Below, piece by piece: positions 26,111 through 34,974 of a DNA stretch of 64,000 bases (its first letter is position 1; every line of letters begins with the position of its first letter). Under the pieces are notes generated by a model. That model ran no database searches. It was given only the letters and a program-made list of their open reading frames with translations, and was not told the origin of the DNA. Source of the DNA: Streptomyces sp. ISL-98 (GTDB lineage Bacteria > Actinomycetota > Actinomycetes > Streptomycetales > Streptomycetaceae); contig NZ_JAGGPB010000019.1 of the NCBI RefSeq assembly GCF_018614055.1, forward strand, positions 248,001-312,000, given 5' to 3'. The position numbers and the translations under genes were made by a program.

Positions 26111-28525
26111 CTACGAGACGATCTTGGTCGCCACCGGTGGTTCCGCGGGCCTGGGCACCCGCCCCGATCCGCCCGCGGAGTTGTCTTCGTCACCCACGGC
26201 GATCCCGCGCCGCTTGGACACGTACACCGCGCCGACGATGACGACGATGGCGAGGGTCGCCACCACCGCCCGCACACCGGCATTGGCGTCGGCGCCGTAA
26301 CTGAACTGCACCACCGCGGGAGCGATGAGCAGCGCCACCAGGTTCATCACCTTCAGCAGCGGGTTGATGGCGGGACCCGCGGTGTCCTTGAACGGGTCGC
26401 CGACCGTGTCGCCGATGACGGTCGCGGCATGGGCCTCGCTGCCCTTGCCGCCGTGATGGCCGTCCTCGACGAGTTTCTTGGCGTTGTCCCACGCGCCCCC
26501 GGAGTTGGCGAGGAAGACGGCCATCAGCGTGCCGGTGCCGATGGCGCCCGCGAGGAACGAGCCGAGCGCGCCGACGCCGAGCGAGAAGCCGACCGCGATC
26601 GGTGTTAGCACGGCGAGCAGACCGGGTGTGGACAGCTCGCGCAGTGCGTCCTTGGTGCAGATGTCCACCACGCGGCCGTACTCCGGCTTCTCGGTGTAGT
26701 CCATGATCCCGGGGTGCTCGCGGAACTGCCGCCGCACCTCGAAGACCACCGCGCCCGCCGACCTGGACACCGCGTTGATCGCAAGCCCCGAGAAGAGGAA
26801 GACGACCGCGGCGCCCAGCATGAGGCCGACGAGGTTGTTGGGCTGCGAGATGTCCATCTGCAGGCCCAGCTCGCCGATTTTGGCCCCGACCTCGTCGCGC
26901 GCCGTCGCGATGGCGTCCTTGTACGAGCCGAAGAGCGCCGCCGCCGCGAGGACCGCGGTGGCGATGGCGATGCCCTTGGTGATGGCCTTGGTGGTGTTTC
27001 CGACGGCGTCCAGGTCGGTGAGGACCTGCGCGCCCGCGCCCTCGACGTCGCCGGACATTTCGGCGATGCCCTGGGCGTTGTCGGAGACAGGTCCGAAGGT
27101 GTCCATGGCGACGATGACGCCGACGGTCGTGAGCAGACCGGTGCCGGCCAAGGCGACCGCGAAGAGGGCGAGCATGACCGACGTACCGCCGAGCAGGAAG
27201 GCGCCGTACACGCCGAGGCCGATCAGCAGCGCGGTGTAGACGGCGGATTCCAGGCCGATCGCGATACCGGCGAGTACGACAGTGGCCGGTCCGGTCAGCG
27301 AGGACTTGCCGATGTCCCTGACGGGGCGTCGGGTCGTCTCGGTGAAGTATCCGGTCAGCTGCTGGATCAGAGCGGCGAGGACGATGCCGATGGCGACGGC
27401 GACGAGCGCCAGCACCCTCGGGTCGCCTTCGTGCCCCTTGACGACGGCGTCGGTTACGCCGTCCAGGTCGGCGTACGAGGACGGCAGATAGGTGAAGACC
27501 GCCACCGCCACCAGGACCAGCGAGACCGCCGCGGAGATGAAGAAACCGCGGTTGATGGCCGTCATTCCGCTGCGGTCGGCGCGCCGCGGGGCGACCGCGA
27601 AGATGCCGATCATCGCGGTGACCACGCCGATCGCCGGGACGATCAGCGGAAAGGCCAGTCCGGCGTCCCCGAACGCGACCTTGCCGAGGATGAGCGCGGC
27701 CACGAGCGTGACGGCGTACGACTCGAACAGGTCGGCGGCCATGCCCGCGCAGTCGCCGACGTTGTCTCCCACGTTGTCGGCGATGGTCGCCGCATTGCGC
27801 GGATCGTCCTCGGGGATGCCCTGTTCGACCTTGCCGACGAGGTCGGCTCCGACGTCGGCGGCCTTGGTGAAAATGCCGCCGCCGACTCGCATGAACATCG
27901 CGATGAGCGCTGCGCCGAGTCCGAATCCCTCCAGGACCTTGGGCGCGTCGGCCGCGTAGACGAGGACCACGCAGGAGGCACCGAGCAGGCCGAGGCCCAC
28001 CGTGAACATGCCGACCACGCCACCCGTACGGAAAGCGATCTTCATCGCTTTATGAGAGACGGTCGTAAGATCCTTTTCCGGCTCACCCTCGGCCGGTGTC
28101 GCTTCACGCGCGGCGGCTGCCACGCGCACATTGCTGCGTACGGCAAGACGCATGCCGATGTAACCGGTCGCCGCCGAGAAAAGCGCGCCCACCAGGAAAA
28201 ACACCGAACGTCCCGCGCGCTGCGACCAGTTGTCCGCCGGCAGCAGCAAGAGCAGGAAGAACACCACGACGGCAAAAACGCCGAGCGTGCGCAACTGACG
28301 GGCAAGGTAGGCATTTGCGCCTTCCTGCACCGCCGCAGCGATCTCTTTCATCTTCTCGGTGCCTTCGCCGGCCGCCAGTACCTGACGTACCAGCAGCTGG
28401 GCGACGACCAGCGCCGCCAGTGCCACTGCGGCGATGGCGATCACGATGAGCCGGTTCCCGTCGGTGAGTTCCGCCGCGAGAGTTGAGGGGTGGTCCAGAC
28501 GATCTGAGGTGAAAAGCCCCGCCAT
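26111..28525 (-). CDS. hppA: Membrane-bound proton-translocating pyrophosphatase
   Basis: The 804-residue integral membrane enzyme couples pyrophosphate hydrolysis to ion pumping. It has about 16 hydrophobic segments and the catalytic signature DVGADLVGKVE followed by NVGDNVGD. The GNTTKAITKG segment carries Lys at the position that separates K+-independent (Lys) from K+-dependent (Ala) enzymes, so this is probably a K+-independent proton pump. The ATG at 28525 (MAGLFTSDRLDH) is chosen because AAGGAGGA lies 7 bases upstream; the open frame extends further but without family content. Confidence 0.95.
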   Translation of the reverse strand: MAGLFTSDRLDHPSTLAAELTDGNRLIVIAIAAVALAALVVAQLLVRQVLAAGEGTEKMKEIAAAVQEGANAYLARQLRTLGVFAVVVFFLLLLLPADNWSQRAGRSVFFLVGALFSAATGYIGMRLAVRSNVRVAAAAREATPAEGEPEKDLTTVSHKAMKIAFRTGGVVGMFTVGLGLLGASCVVLVYAADAPKVLEGFGLGAALIAMFMRVGGGIFTKAADVGADLVGKVEQGIPEDDPRNAATIADNVGDNVGDCAGMAADLFESYAVTLVAALILGKVAFGDAGLAFPLIVPAIGVVTAMIGIFAVAPRRADRSGMTAINRGFFISAAVSLVLVAVAVFTYLPSSYADLDGVTDAVVKGHEGDPRVLALVAVAIGIVLAALIQQLTGYFTETTRRPVRDIGKSSLTGPATVVLAGIAIGLESAVYTALLIGLGVYGAFLLGGTSVMLALFAVALAGTGLLTTVGVIVAMDTFGPVSDNAQGIAEMSGDVEGAGAQVLTDLDAVGNTTKAITKGIAIATAVLAAAALFGSYKDAIATARDEVGAKIGELGLQMDISQPNNLVGLMLGAAVVFLFSGLAINAVSRSAGAVVFEVRRQFREHPGIMDYTEKPEYGRVVDICTKDALRELSTPGLLAVLTPIAVGFSLGVGALGSFLAGAIGTGTLMAVFLANSGGAWDNAKKLVEDGHHGGKGSEAHAATVIGDTVGDPFKDTAGPAINPLLKVMNLVALLIAPAVVQFSYGADANAGVRAVVATLAIVVIVGAVYVSKRRGIAVGDEDNSAGGSGRVPRPAEPPVATKIVS

Positions 28526-28730
28526 TCGTCCTCCTTGACGCTCAGAGCTCAAGATGTGGACGGATTGTAGGGAGCGGAACCTGATCAAAACAGAGTGCCA
28601 CAAACGGAATTGGCCTTCGGTTGCCACTCAGCAAATGATCAGGTTCCGCCAATCCCCTCAAAAGCGGTAATGGGGCAAACGCATTGACGATTACGGAATG
28701 ATCTAGCGCAAAGATCCAGAGAAATACGAA

Positions 28731-28751
28731 AGGCCCTGCTCAGCAGGGCCT
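28731..28751 (-). terminator. Terminator of the bldG-apgA unit
   Basis: A perfect 9-bp stem AGGCCCTGC/GCAGGGCCT with a 3-base loop is followed on the minus strand by TTTCGTATTTC. It lies about 50 bases past the anti-sigma factor stop, upstream of hppA. Confidence 0.85.
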
Positions 28752-28799
28752 CACGGAGGGATCCGATCCCGAAGGACCGGAAAAAGGATCACGGAAGAG

Positions 28800-29246
28800 T
28801 CAGGGGAGCTCGGTCTCCGCTGTCGTCGGCCAGCTCATGCGGATGACACCGCCGGATTCACCGGCGATGACCTCCACATCGTCGACGAGGCCACTGATGA
28901 CCGCCAGCCCCATCTCGTCCTCACCGTCGGCATCGGCGTCGGAGTCCGCGCCGGGAACCTCGGAGTCCGCGGAACCGCGAACCCCGGGGTCCGCCCCGGA
29001 CACTCCGTCCCCGACCTCGATGGAGAACGACTTCTCTTCCTCGGTCAGCACGACCCGGACCGGATCCGATATGCCGTGGTTGCGGTGGAGTCCCACCGCA
29101 CGGGAGCACGCTTCGCCGACCGCGAGTCGGACTTCGTCCAGCACCGCCTCGTCGACCCCGGCCCGACGCGCCACGGCGGCCGCCACCAGGCGGGCCGTCC
29201 TGACGTGCTCGGGCTGGGCGCTGAAGCGGAGTTCAACGGTGGCCAT
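28800..29246 (-). CDS. apgA: ATP-binding anti-sigma factor, BldG partner
   Basis: This 148-residue protein is a GHKL-type (HATPase_c_2) anti-sigma factor like RsbW. It is the downstream partner of bldG; in S. coelicolor this gene (SCO3548, ApgA) sits beside bldG and interacts with it. The expected N-box reads AVGEACSRAVGLH: the Asn of the usual EACTNA is replaced by Arg. The G-box region GEDEMGLAVI is preceded by an acidic, low-complexity insert of about 28 residues (about 84-111). The 90-bp gap to bldG and shared terminator suggest co-transcription. Confidence 0.85.
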   Translation of the reverse strand: MATVELRFSAQPEHVRTARLVAAAVARRAGVDEAVLDEVRLAVGEACSRAVGLHRNHGISDPVRVVLTEEEKSFSIEVGDGVSGADPGVRGSADSEVPGADSDADADGEDEMGLAVISGLVDDVEVIAGESGGVIRMSWPTTAETELP

Positions 29247-29336
29247 GCGTCCCCCTCGGACGTACGAGCGTGCTTCTCAGAGGCCCGGGCCAATGGCCCG
29301 GTGCCCCTGATCTTTCTTCCAGTCTCCCGGAAGCCG

Positions 29337-29690
29337 TCAGTCGGTGGCCGCGACGGCTTCGTCGACCGAGGTGTGAATGGGGAACACCTTGGTCAGCCCG
29401 GTAATCCGGAAGATCTTGAGAATGCGCTCCTGGTTGCAGACCAGACGCAGCGAGCCCTCATGGGCCCGGACACGCTTGAGTCCACCCACGAGCACGCCGA
29501 GGCCGGTGGAGTCGAGGAAGTCCACGCCCTCCATGTCGACAACCAGGTGGTAGCTGCCGTCGTTCACCAACTCGACCAACTGCTCGCGCAGCTTGGGCGC
29601 GGTATACACATCAATCTCGCCACCGACCTCGACGACCGTACGGTCGCCACCAGGCCCGGAAACATTGCGAGTCGACAGGGACAGGTCCAC
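29337..29690 (-). CDS. bldG: Anti-sigma factor antagonist BldG
   Basis: BldG is a STAS-domain anti-anti-sigma factor needed for aerial growth and antibiotic production in Streptomyces. The 117-residue product has the STAS core [15 protein letters not shown] and the phosphorylation loop [11 protein letters not shown], where Ser 61 corresponds to Ser 57 of S. coelicolor BldG. It is four residues longer than I recall for S. coelicolor because of a Gly-rich insert at about 11-15. Phosphorylation by a partner kinase/anti-sigma factor would control binding. The gene faces away from a helicase gene across 81 bp. Confidence 0.95.
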   Translation of the reverse strand: MDLSLSTRNVSGPGGDRTVVEVGGEIDVYTAPKLREQLVELVNDGSYHLVVDMEGVDFLDSTGLGVLVGGLKRVRAHEGSLRLVCNQERILKIFRITGLTKVFPIHTSVDEAVAATD

Positions 29691-29771
29691 GGATCCTCCA
29701 GCACCTTGCTATCGAGCGGCCGCCCCCCTGAGGTCTCCCCGGCGGAGCCAGAGGACGGAACGCCAGCCGCG

Positions 29772-32261
29772 ATGGCATTCAATCACTTACCAGCAGGCAT
29801 GCACGACGCCTTGCGACCATTGTCCGTCAAGCCAGTGACACACTCGGTGCCGATGGCCAAGAAACTCCGTCCCAGTAGACCTCAGGAGAGCGCTGGTGCG
29901 CGCCCCTCTCCGGGTGCAGTCCTCGACCGGCTCACCGCGGGGGAGAGCCGGGCTACGCGCATCACTCATACGGAGCACTTGCCCCCGCGTGCCGGTCGCC
30001 ATGCAGTCTGGCCCGATCGCATCCGAACAGAAGTGATCGCGGCCATCCAGTCCGCCGGGATCGAGCACCCCTGGACCCACCAGGCGCAGGCCGCGGAGCA
30101 TGCCCTGGACGGAGAATCCGTCGTGATCGCCACCGGCACGGCGTCCGGCAAGTCCCTCGCCTATCTGGCCCCCGTCCTCACCGCCCTCCTCGACGGCTCC
30201 GAGGCCCCGAACGGGCGCGGCACGACCGCCCTCTACCTCGCCCCCACCAAGGCCCTCGCCGCCGACCAGCGCCGCTCCGTGAAGGCCCTGGCGGGGCCTC
30301 TGGGCAACGCAGTCCGGCCCGCGGTCTACGACGGCGACACGCCGGTGGAAGAGCGCGAATGGGTGCGTCAGTACGCCAACTACGTCCTGACCAACCCCGA
30401 CATGCTGCACCGCGGAATACTCCCCTCCCACCCCCGCTGGGCCTCCTTCCTGCGCGCCCTGCGCTACGTCGTCATCGACGAGTGCCACACCTACCGCGGC
30501 GTCTTCGGCTCGCACGTCGCCCAAGTGCTGCGCCGCCTTCGCCGCCTGTGCGCCCGCTACGGCGCGAACCCCGTCTTCCTCCTCGCCTCCGCGACCTCGG
30601 CGGAACCCGCCGTGGCCGCCGGCCGCCTCACCGGCCTCCCCGTCCGGGAGGTGGCCGACGACGCCTCCCCTCGCGGCGAGCTGGTCTTCGCCCTCTGGGA
30701 GCCGCCGCTCACCGAGCTGCAGGGCGAGAAGGGCGCGCCCGTACGCCGTACGGCCACGGCCGAAACCGCCGACCTCCTCACCGACCTCACCGTGCAGGGC
30801 GTCAGGTCGGTCGCTTTCGTACGCTCCCGGCGCGGCGCCGAGCTGATCGCCCTCATCGCCCAGGAACGCCTGGCCGCGGTGGACCGCTCGCTCCCGCAAC
30901 GAGTCGCGGCCTACCGTGGCGGCTACCTCCCCGAGGAGCGCCGCGCCCTGGAACGCGCCCTGCACTCCGGCGAGCTCCTCGGCCTCGCCGCCACTACCGC
31001 ACTCGAACTGGGGATCGACGTCTCGGGCCTGGACGCCGTAGTCATCGCCGGATATCCCGGCACCCGGGCCTCCCTGTGGCAGCAGGCGGGGCGGGCGGGC
31101 CGGTCGGGCGAGGGCGCCCTGGCGGTCCTCGTCGCCCGCGACGACCCCCTGGACACGTATCTCGTCCACCACCCCGAGGCGCTCTTCCAGCAGCCGGTGG
31201 AGTCCACCGTCCTCGATCCCGACAATCCCTACATCCTCGCCCCCCATCTGTGCGCCGCCGCCGCCGAGATTCCGCTCACCGATGCCGACATGGAACTCTT
31301 CGGCCCTGCCGCCGCCGACCTGATGCCGCAGCTAGAGGCCGCCAACCTGCTCCGCCACCGGGGCAAGTCCTGGTACTGGACCCGCCGGGAGCGGGCCGCC
31401 GACCTCACCGACATCCGGGGCGAGGGCGGCCGTCCCGTCCAGATCGTCGAGGCCGCTACCGGCCGGCTGCTCGGCACGGTCGACGCCTCCGCCGCACACG
31501 CCTCCGTCCACGACGGCGCCGTCCACCTCCACCAGGGCCGCACCTATCTGGTGCAGCACCTGGACCTCGAGGACCCCCACGGCCCTGTGGCCCTGGTCGA
31601 GGAGGCCAACCCGCCGTACTCGACCACCGCCCGGGACACCACCGCCATCTCCGTCCTGGAGACCGACACCGAGATCCCGTGGGGCGAAGGCCGCCTCTGC
31701 TTCGGCTCCGTCGAGGTCACCAACCAGGTCGTCTCCTTCCTGCGCCGAAAACTGATCACTGGCGAAGTGCTGGGCGAGACAAAACTCGACCTCCCTCCCC
31801 GTACGCTCCGGACCCGCGCCGTGTGGTGGACGGTCACCGAGGACCAGCTCGACGCCGCCCGCGTCGACCCCGAGCAGCTGGGCGGCGCCCTGCACGCCGC
31901 CGAGCACGCCTCCATCGGGATGCTGCCGCTCTTCGCCACCTGCGACCGCTGGGACATCGGCGGCGTCTCCGTCCCGCTGCACCCGGACACCCTGCTGCCC
32001 ACGGTGTTCGTGTACGACGGCCACCCGGGTGGCGCAGGATTCGCGGAGCGGGCGTTTCACACAGCCCGCGAGTGGCTGACCGCCACCCGTGAAGCCATCT
32101 CCTCCTGCGAGTGCGAGGCAGGCTGCCCGTCCTGCATCCAGTCCCCCAAGTGCGGCAACGGCAACGACCCCCTGAACAAGCGAGCCGCCGTCCGGGTGCT
32201 CTCCGTACTCCTCAAGGGAGCCCCGAAGCCCCCTGAGGCCCCTGAGAGACCTGCGGAGTGA
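29772..32261 (+). CDS. DEAD/DEAH-box helicase with DUF1998 zinc domain (MrfA/Hrq1-like)
   Basis: The 829-residue superfamily 2 helicase has Walker A TGTASGKS (about 118), box II DECH (about 237), a second RecA lobe with QQAGRAGRSG (box VI), and a C-terminal DUF1998/MZB domain whose four cysteines are visible in CECEAGCPSC and SPKCG. This set matches MrfA (mitomycin repair factor) and yeast Hrq1, 3-prime to 5-prime DNA helicases in crosslink repair. The ATG at 29772 (MAFNHLPAGM) is chosen from remembered homologues; the frame is open far upstream across bldG, which is coincidental. Its 3-prime end overlaps the convergent Rv3654c-like gene by 50 bp. Confidence 0.9.
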   Translation: MAFNHLPAGMHDALRPLSVKPVTHSVPMAKKLRPSRPQESAGARPSPGAVLDRLTAGESRATRITHTEHLPPRAGRHAVWPDRIRTEVIAAIQSAGIEHPWTHQAQAAEHALDGESVVIATGTASGKSLAYLAPVLTALLDGSEAPNGRGTTALYLAPTKALAADQRRSVKALAGPLGNAVRPAVYDGDTPVEEREWVRQYANYVLTNPDMLHRGILPSHPRWASFLRALRYVVIDECHTYRGVFGSHVAQVLRRLRRLCARYGANPVFLLASATSAEPAVAAGRLTGLPVREVADDASPRGELVFALWEPPLTELQGEKGAPVRRTATAETADLLTDLTVQGVRSVAFVRSRRGAELIALIAQERLAAVDRSLPQRVAAYRGGYLPEERRALERALHSGELLGLAATTALELGIDVSGLDAVVIAGYPGTRASLWQQAGRAGRSGEGALAVLVARDDPLDTYLVHHPEALFQQPVESTVLDPDNPYILAPHLCAAAAEIPLTDADMELFGPAAADLMPQLEAANLLRHRGKSWYWTRRERAADLTDIRGEGGRPVQIVEAATGRLLGTVDASAAHASVHDGAVHLHQGRTYLVQHLDLEDPHGPVALVEEANPPYSTTARDTTAISVLETDTEIPWGEGRLCFGSVEVTNQVVSFLRRKLITGEVLGETKLDLPPRTLRTRAVWWTVTEDQLDAARVDPEQLGGALHAAEHASIGMLPLFATCDRWDIGGVSVPLHPDTLLPTVFVYDGHPGGAGFAERAFHTAREWLTATREAISSCECEAGCPSCIQSPKCGNGNDPLNKRAAVRVLSVLLKGAPKPPEAPERPAE

Positions 32262-32649
32262 GCCCTGCGGCCACGGGTCCGGCGGGGCCCGCGCGCGCCC
32301 TCACCGCCACGCTGTACGGCCCTACGCCTGCCTCTGCCGTGACGTCCGACACCTCCCTGTACACGGAACAGCTCACCAGCCGCACGTCTTGAGCAGCAGC
32401 CACCTCGTCCGCCTCGCCGCAGGCCGCGGACTCTCCCCGCATCCAGTGCCCCGCCGCCGCCAGCGCTGCCAGGTCCGCGGCGCCGCCTGCCCGGTGCCGG
32501 GCCACCACCGCCTGCCCCATGGCCAGGAGCCCGGCGAACACCGCGCCCAGCACAGCCATGGCCACGACCGCCCACACAGTGGCCGACCCTCGGTCGCCCG
32601 TCTCTCTCGTCCTGCCCGGCTTCCTTCCGGTCTTCCACCCACCGCTCAT
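32212..32649 (-). CDS. Rv3654c-family TadE-like pseudopilin/secreted protein
   Basis: The 145-residue protein has a short basic N-terminus then a single hydrophobic segment (about 22-45) that begins GSATVWAVVAMAVL, typical of TadE/TadG-like pilus assembly proteins processed by prepilin peptidase. Two Cys residues (about 77 and 94) may pair outside the membrane. It is the last gene of the Tad cluster and starts inside the tadE stop (ATGA). Its 3-prime end overlaps the convergent helicase gene. Confidence 0.8.
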   Translation of the reverse strand: MSGGWKTGRKPGRTRETGDRGSATVWAVVAMAVLGAVFAGLLAMGQAVVARHRAGGAADLAALAAAGHWMRGESAACGEADEVAAAQDVRLVSCSVYREVSDVTAEAGVGPYSVAVRARAGPAGPVAAGLTPQVSQGPQGASGLP

Positions 32650-33011
32650 GACGCCGCCCCCACGGTCTCCTCAGCCTGCGCGACCGCCTCCGCCCGCAGC
32701 GTCAGCGACAGCGCGCCGAGCCCGGGTGCGGGCGCCTCGACCGCCACCCGCACCAGATCTCCCTCCCTGTTGATCACGACATGCGCCCCGCGCGGCGCCG
32801 CCTGCTCGGCCGCCTCCACGGACGCACCCACCGGCTCCTGGCGCGCGGCCGCTCTGGCCCCGGCCCGCGCGGCGTCCACGCACTGGATCTGCGCGGAGGT
32901 CGCCAGCAGTGCCCAGACCAGCGCCATGGTGAAGAGCACCAGTGCCGGCACCACAACTGCCGCCTCCGCCGTGACGTAGCCCCTGTCCGCACCGGCCTCA
33001 GAACGGCACAT
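32646..33011 (-). CDS. tadE: TadE-family minor pilin
   Basis: This 121-residue protein has the prepilin-like start DRGYVTAEAAVVVPALVLF (Glu five residues into the hydrophobic segment) and a C-terminal extracellular part. TadE pseudopilins are part of the Flp/Tad pilus machinery. The ATG at 33011 (MCRSEAGADRG) overlaps the end of the DUF4244 remnant by 14 bp. It seems intact although the genes upstream are broken, so expression may now depend on read-through from the inserted fragment or on the old promoter at 36.1 kb being lost. Confidence 0.8.
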   Translation of the reverse strand: MCRSEAGADRGYVTAEAAVVVPALVLFTMALVWALLATSAQIQCVDAARAGARAAARQEPVGASVEAAEQAAPRGAHVVINREGDLVRVAVEAPAPGLGALSLTLRAEAVAQAEETVGAAS

Positions 33012-33110
33012 CGAGTGCCTTTCCAACGACCGACTCCAGCGCCGACGCGACCATGTCGCTCGTGATGACCTTGTAGAGAACCGCCGCGAAGGCACACGCC
33101 GCGATCGTTA
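32998..33110 (-). pseudogene. DUF4244 pilin-like gene, C-terminal half only
   Basis: The minus strand reads TIAACAFAAVLYKVITSD and ends GKALDVPF, the conserved C-terminal half of the small DUF4244 proteins (about 70 residues) found in actinobacterial Tad clusters. The expected N-terminal part (basic leader, then GMVTSEYAVG) is missing: upstream of about 33110 the frame continues into unrelated sequence (THVPEIYTGLEI). The truncation point coincides with the start of the integrase fragment region. Confidence 0.7.
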
Positions 33111-33185
33111 TCTCTAGTCCTGTATAGATCTCTGGCACATGAGTGCTGAGCATCTTTCCCTTAGTCCCTGAGAGGTATCTGCTAG

Positions 33186-33535
33186 GTGTCTGACACATCT
33201 GTTACGTATGAAGAAATAGCCCCGCCGTACACAGCGGAGCGGGCGGTGGACCCCGCGACGGAAGCGGTTCGATGGGTGGTGATCTCGGCTGCCTATGAGT
33301 TGCACATGGAGGCATGCGCCTTCCTGGCTTCGCTGCGGAGGGTGGACCGATCGGTCAACACGCAACGGACCTATGCGGGACGGGTTGCGTTGTACTTGTC
33401 GTACTGCGCGACGCACGGTTTGGACTGGAAGAAGCCAGGGCTGCCCGCGCTGGCTCGGTTTCTTCACTGGCTGGTGGACGAACCGGCGCCTTCGAAGGGG
33501 CGGAAGCCCGGCCTGGAGCCCCGGTTCCGCTCGAG
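33186..33535 (+). pseudogene. N-terminal fragment of a tyrosine integrase inserted in the Tad locus
   Basis: From a GTG at 33186, with GAGAGG upstream, the plus strand reads a recombinase core-binding domain: RRVDRSVNTQRTYAGRVALY, then LSYCATHGLDW and LARFLHWLVDEP. This is the SAM-like N-terminal domain of tyrosine integrases. After about residue 115 (near 33535) the similarity stops and the frame runs into antisense tadB. The catalytic domain is gone. GC is lower than the flanks. Confidence 0.75.
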
Positions 33536-33829
33536 CCTGCGCCGCACCAGCGGTACCGCCACCGCGCCCATGGCCAACGGCAGCACCGACGCCGCCAGTA
33601 CGGCGAGCAGCACCGCCACCGGCACACACAGCCACTCCCGCCCCAGCCGCCCGCGCACCGTCGGCAACAGCCGCTCCCACAGCGCCGGCGAGGTCTCCGG
33701 GTCCACCGCACCGCCCGCGAGCATCAGCCGCGCCCGCCGCAGGTCCCCGTCCCGCCCTCCGATCAGCCAGGCCGCAGCCCCCGCACAGACCGCCGCCGCA
33801 CACACGGGCCCCACTCCGGCCCCCGTCAC
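33535..33829 (-). pseudogene. tadB: tadB, N-terminal part only
   Basis: The minus strand starts at a GTG overlapping the tadA stop (GTGA) and reads about 95 residues of a TadB-like inner membrane protein: an N-terminal hydrophobic segment, then RARLMLAGGAVDPE and a second hydrophobic segment ending AVAVPLVRRRLERN. TadB proteins normally have about 250-300 residues with the T2SSF domain, which is absent here. The break falls at the integrase fragment. tadC, normally next, is not present. Confidence 0.7.
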
Positions 33830-34974
33830 AACGCACCCCCGATCAACGCCCGGAGCCGGGTCCATCCGCGCTCGTACGAAAAGGCGTCCGCACCCCACCG
33901 GAGCGCCGGCACCGTCACCACAAGGCCCGCCGCATCCCGCTCCAGGACATGGACCTCCGCGACCCGCCGCAGTCCGCCCCGGGTCCGTACGAGATGGACC
34001 ACCACCGACAGCGCCGCGGCCAACTGACTGTGCAGTGCCGCCCGGTCGAGCCCCGCAGCCGCACCGAGCGCCTCAAGACGCGCCGGAACATCCGCCGCCG
34101 CATTGGCATGCACAGTCCCGCAGCCACCCTCGTGCCCGGTGTTGAGAGCCGCCAGGAGCACGGCTACCTCCGCACCTCGCACCTCGCCGACCACCAGCCG
34201 GTCGGGCCGCATCCGCAACGCCTGCCGCACCAAGTCCTGCAGCGTGACCTGACCCGCACCCTCCTGGTTCGCGGGCCGCGACTCCAGCCGCACCACATGC
34301 GGATGGTCGGGCTTCAACTCCGCCGAGTCCTCGGCCAGTACGATCCGCTCGCCCTCCCCGACCAGTCCCAGCAGCGTCGAAAGCAGCGTGGTCTTCCCTG
34401 TGCCCGTGCCCCCGCTGATCAGATACGAGAGCCTGGCTTCGATCAGCGCCCGCAGTACCCGGTCGCCGCCGGGCGGCACCGTCCCCGCCGCGACCAGCTC
34501 CTCCAGCGAGAACGCCTTCGGCCGCACCACCCGCAACGACAGGCACGTCGAACCGACCGCCACAGGCGGCAGCACCGCATGCATGCGTGTCCCGTCCGGC
34601 AACCGCGCATCCACCCACGGCCTCGCATCGTCCAGCCGCCGCCCCGCAACCGCCGCGAGCCGCTGTGCCAGCCTGCGCACCGCCGCCGCGTCCGGGAAGG
34701 AAACCCGGGTGAGCTCAAGACCACCGCCCCGGTCCACCCACACCCGGTCGGGTGCGGACACCAGCACATCCGTCACCGAAGGATCCGCGAGCAGCGATTC
34801 CAGCACCCCCGTCCCCACCAGCTCGCAGCGCAACTCCTCGGCCGCACCCAGCACTTCCGCGTCCCCGAGGAGACGCCCCTGGGCCCGCAACGCGGCAGCC
34901 ACCCTGGCCGGCGTCGGCTCGGCCCCGCTCTCCGCGAGCCGCTGCCGCACGGCGTCGAGAAGCTCCGCGCTCAT
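33826..34974 (-). CDS. tadA: Tad pilus secretion ATPase TadA/CpaF
   Basis: This 382-residue ATPase powers Flp/Tad pilus assembly. Walker A is GGTGTGKTT (about 184-192), an Asp box reads VLAEDSAEL, Walker B lies in RPDRLVVGEVRG, and a His box in GTVHANAAAD. It begins in the stop of the ssd/cpaE-like gene (ATGA). The protein itself looks intact, but the membrane platform genes downstream are broken, so it probably has no working machine in this strain. Confidence 0.9.
   Translation of the reverse strand: MSAELLDAVRQRLAESGAEPTPARVAAALRAQGRLLGDAEVLGAAEELRCELVGTGVLESLLADPSVTDVLVSAPDRVWVDRGGGLELTRVSFPDAAAVRRLAQRLAAVAGRRLDDARPWVDARLPDGTRMHAVLPPVAVGSTCLSLRVVRPKAFSLEELVAAGTVPPGGDRVLRALIEARLSYLISGGTGTGKTTLLSTLLGLVGEGERIVLAEDSAELKPDHPHVVRLESRPANQEGAGQVTLQDLVRQALRMRPDRLVVGEVRGAEVAVLLAALNTGHEGGCGTVHANAAADVPARLEALGAAAGLDRAALHSQLAAALSVVVHLVRTRGGLRRVAEVHVLERDAAGLVVTVPALRWGADAFSYERGWTRLRALIGGAL

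Noticed and set aside
33536..34145. Continuation of the plus-strand integrase frame
   Set aside because: After about 33535 the frame is antisense to tadB and tadA and reads low-complexity Pro/Ala/Arg sequence; the integrase similarity stops before that.
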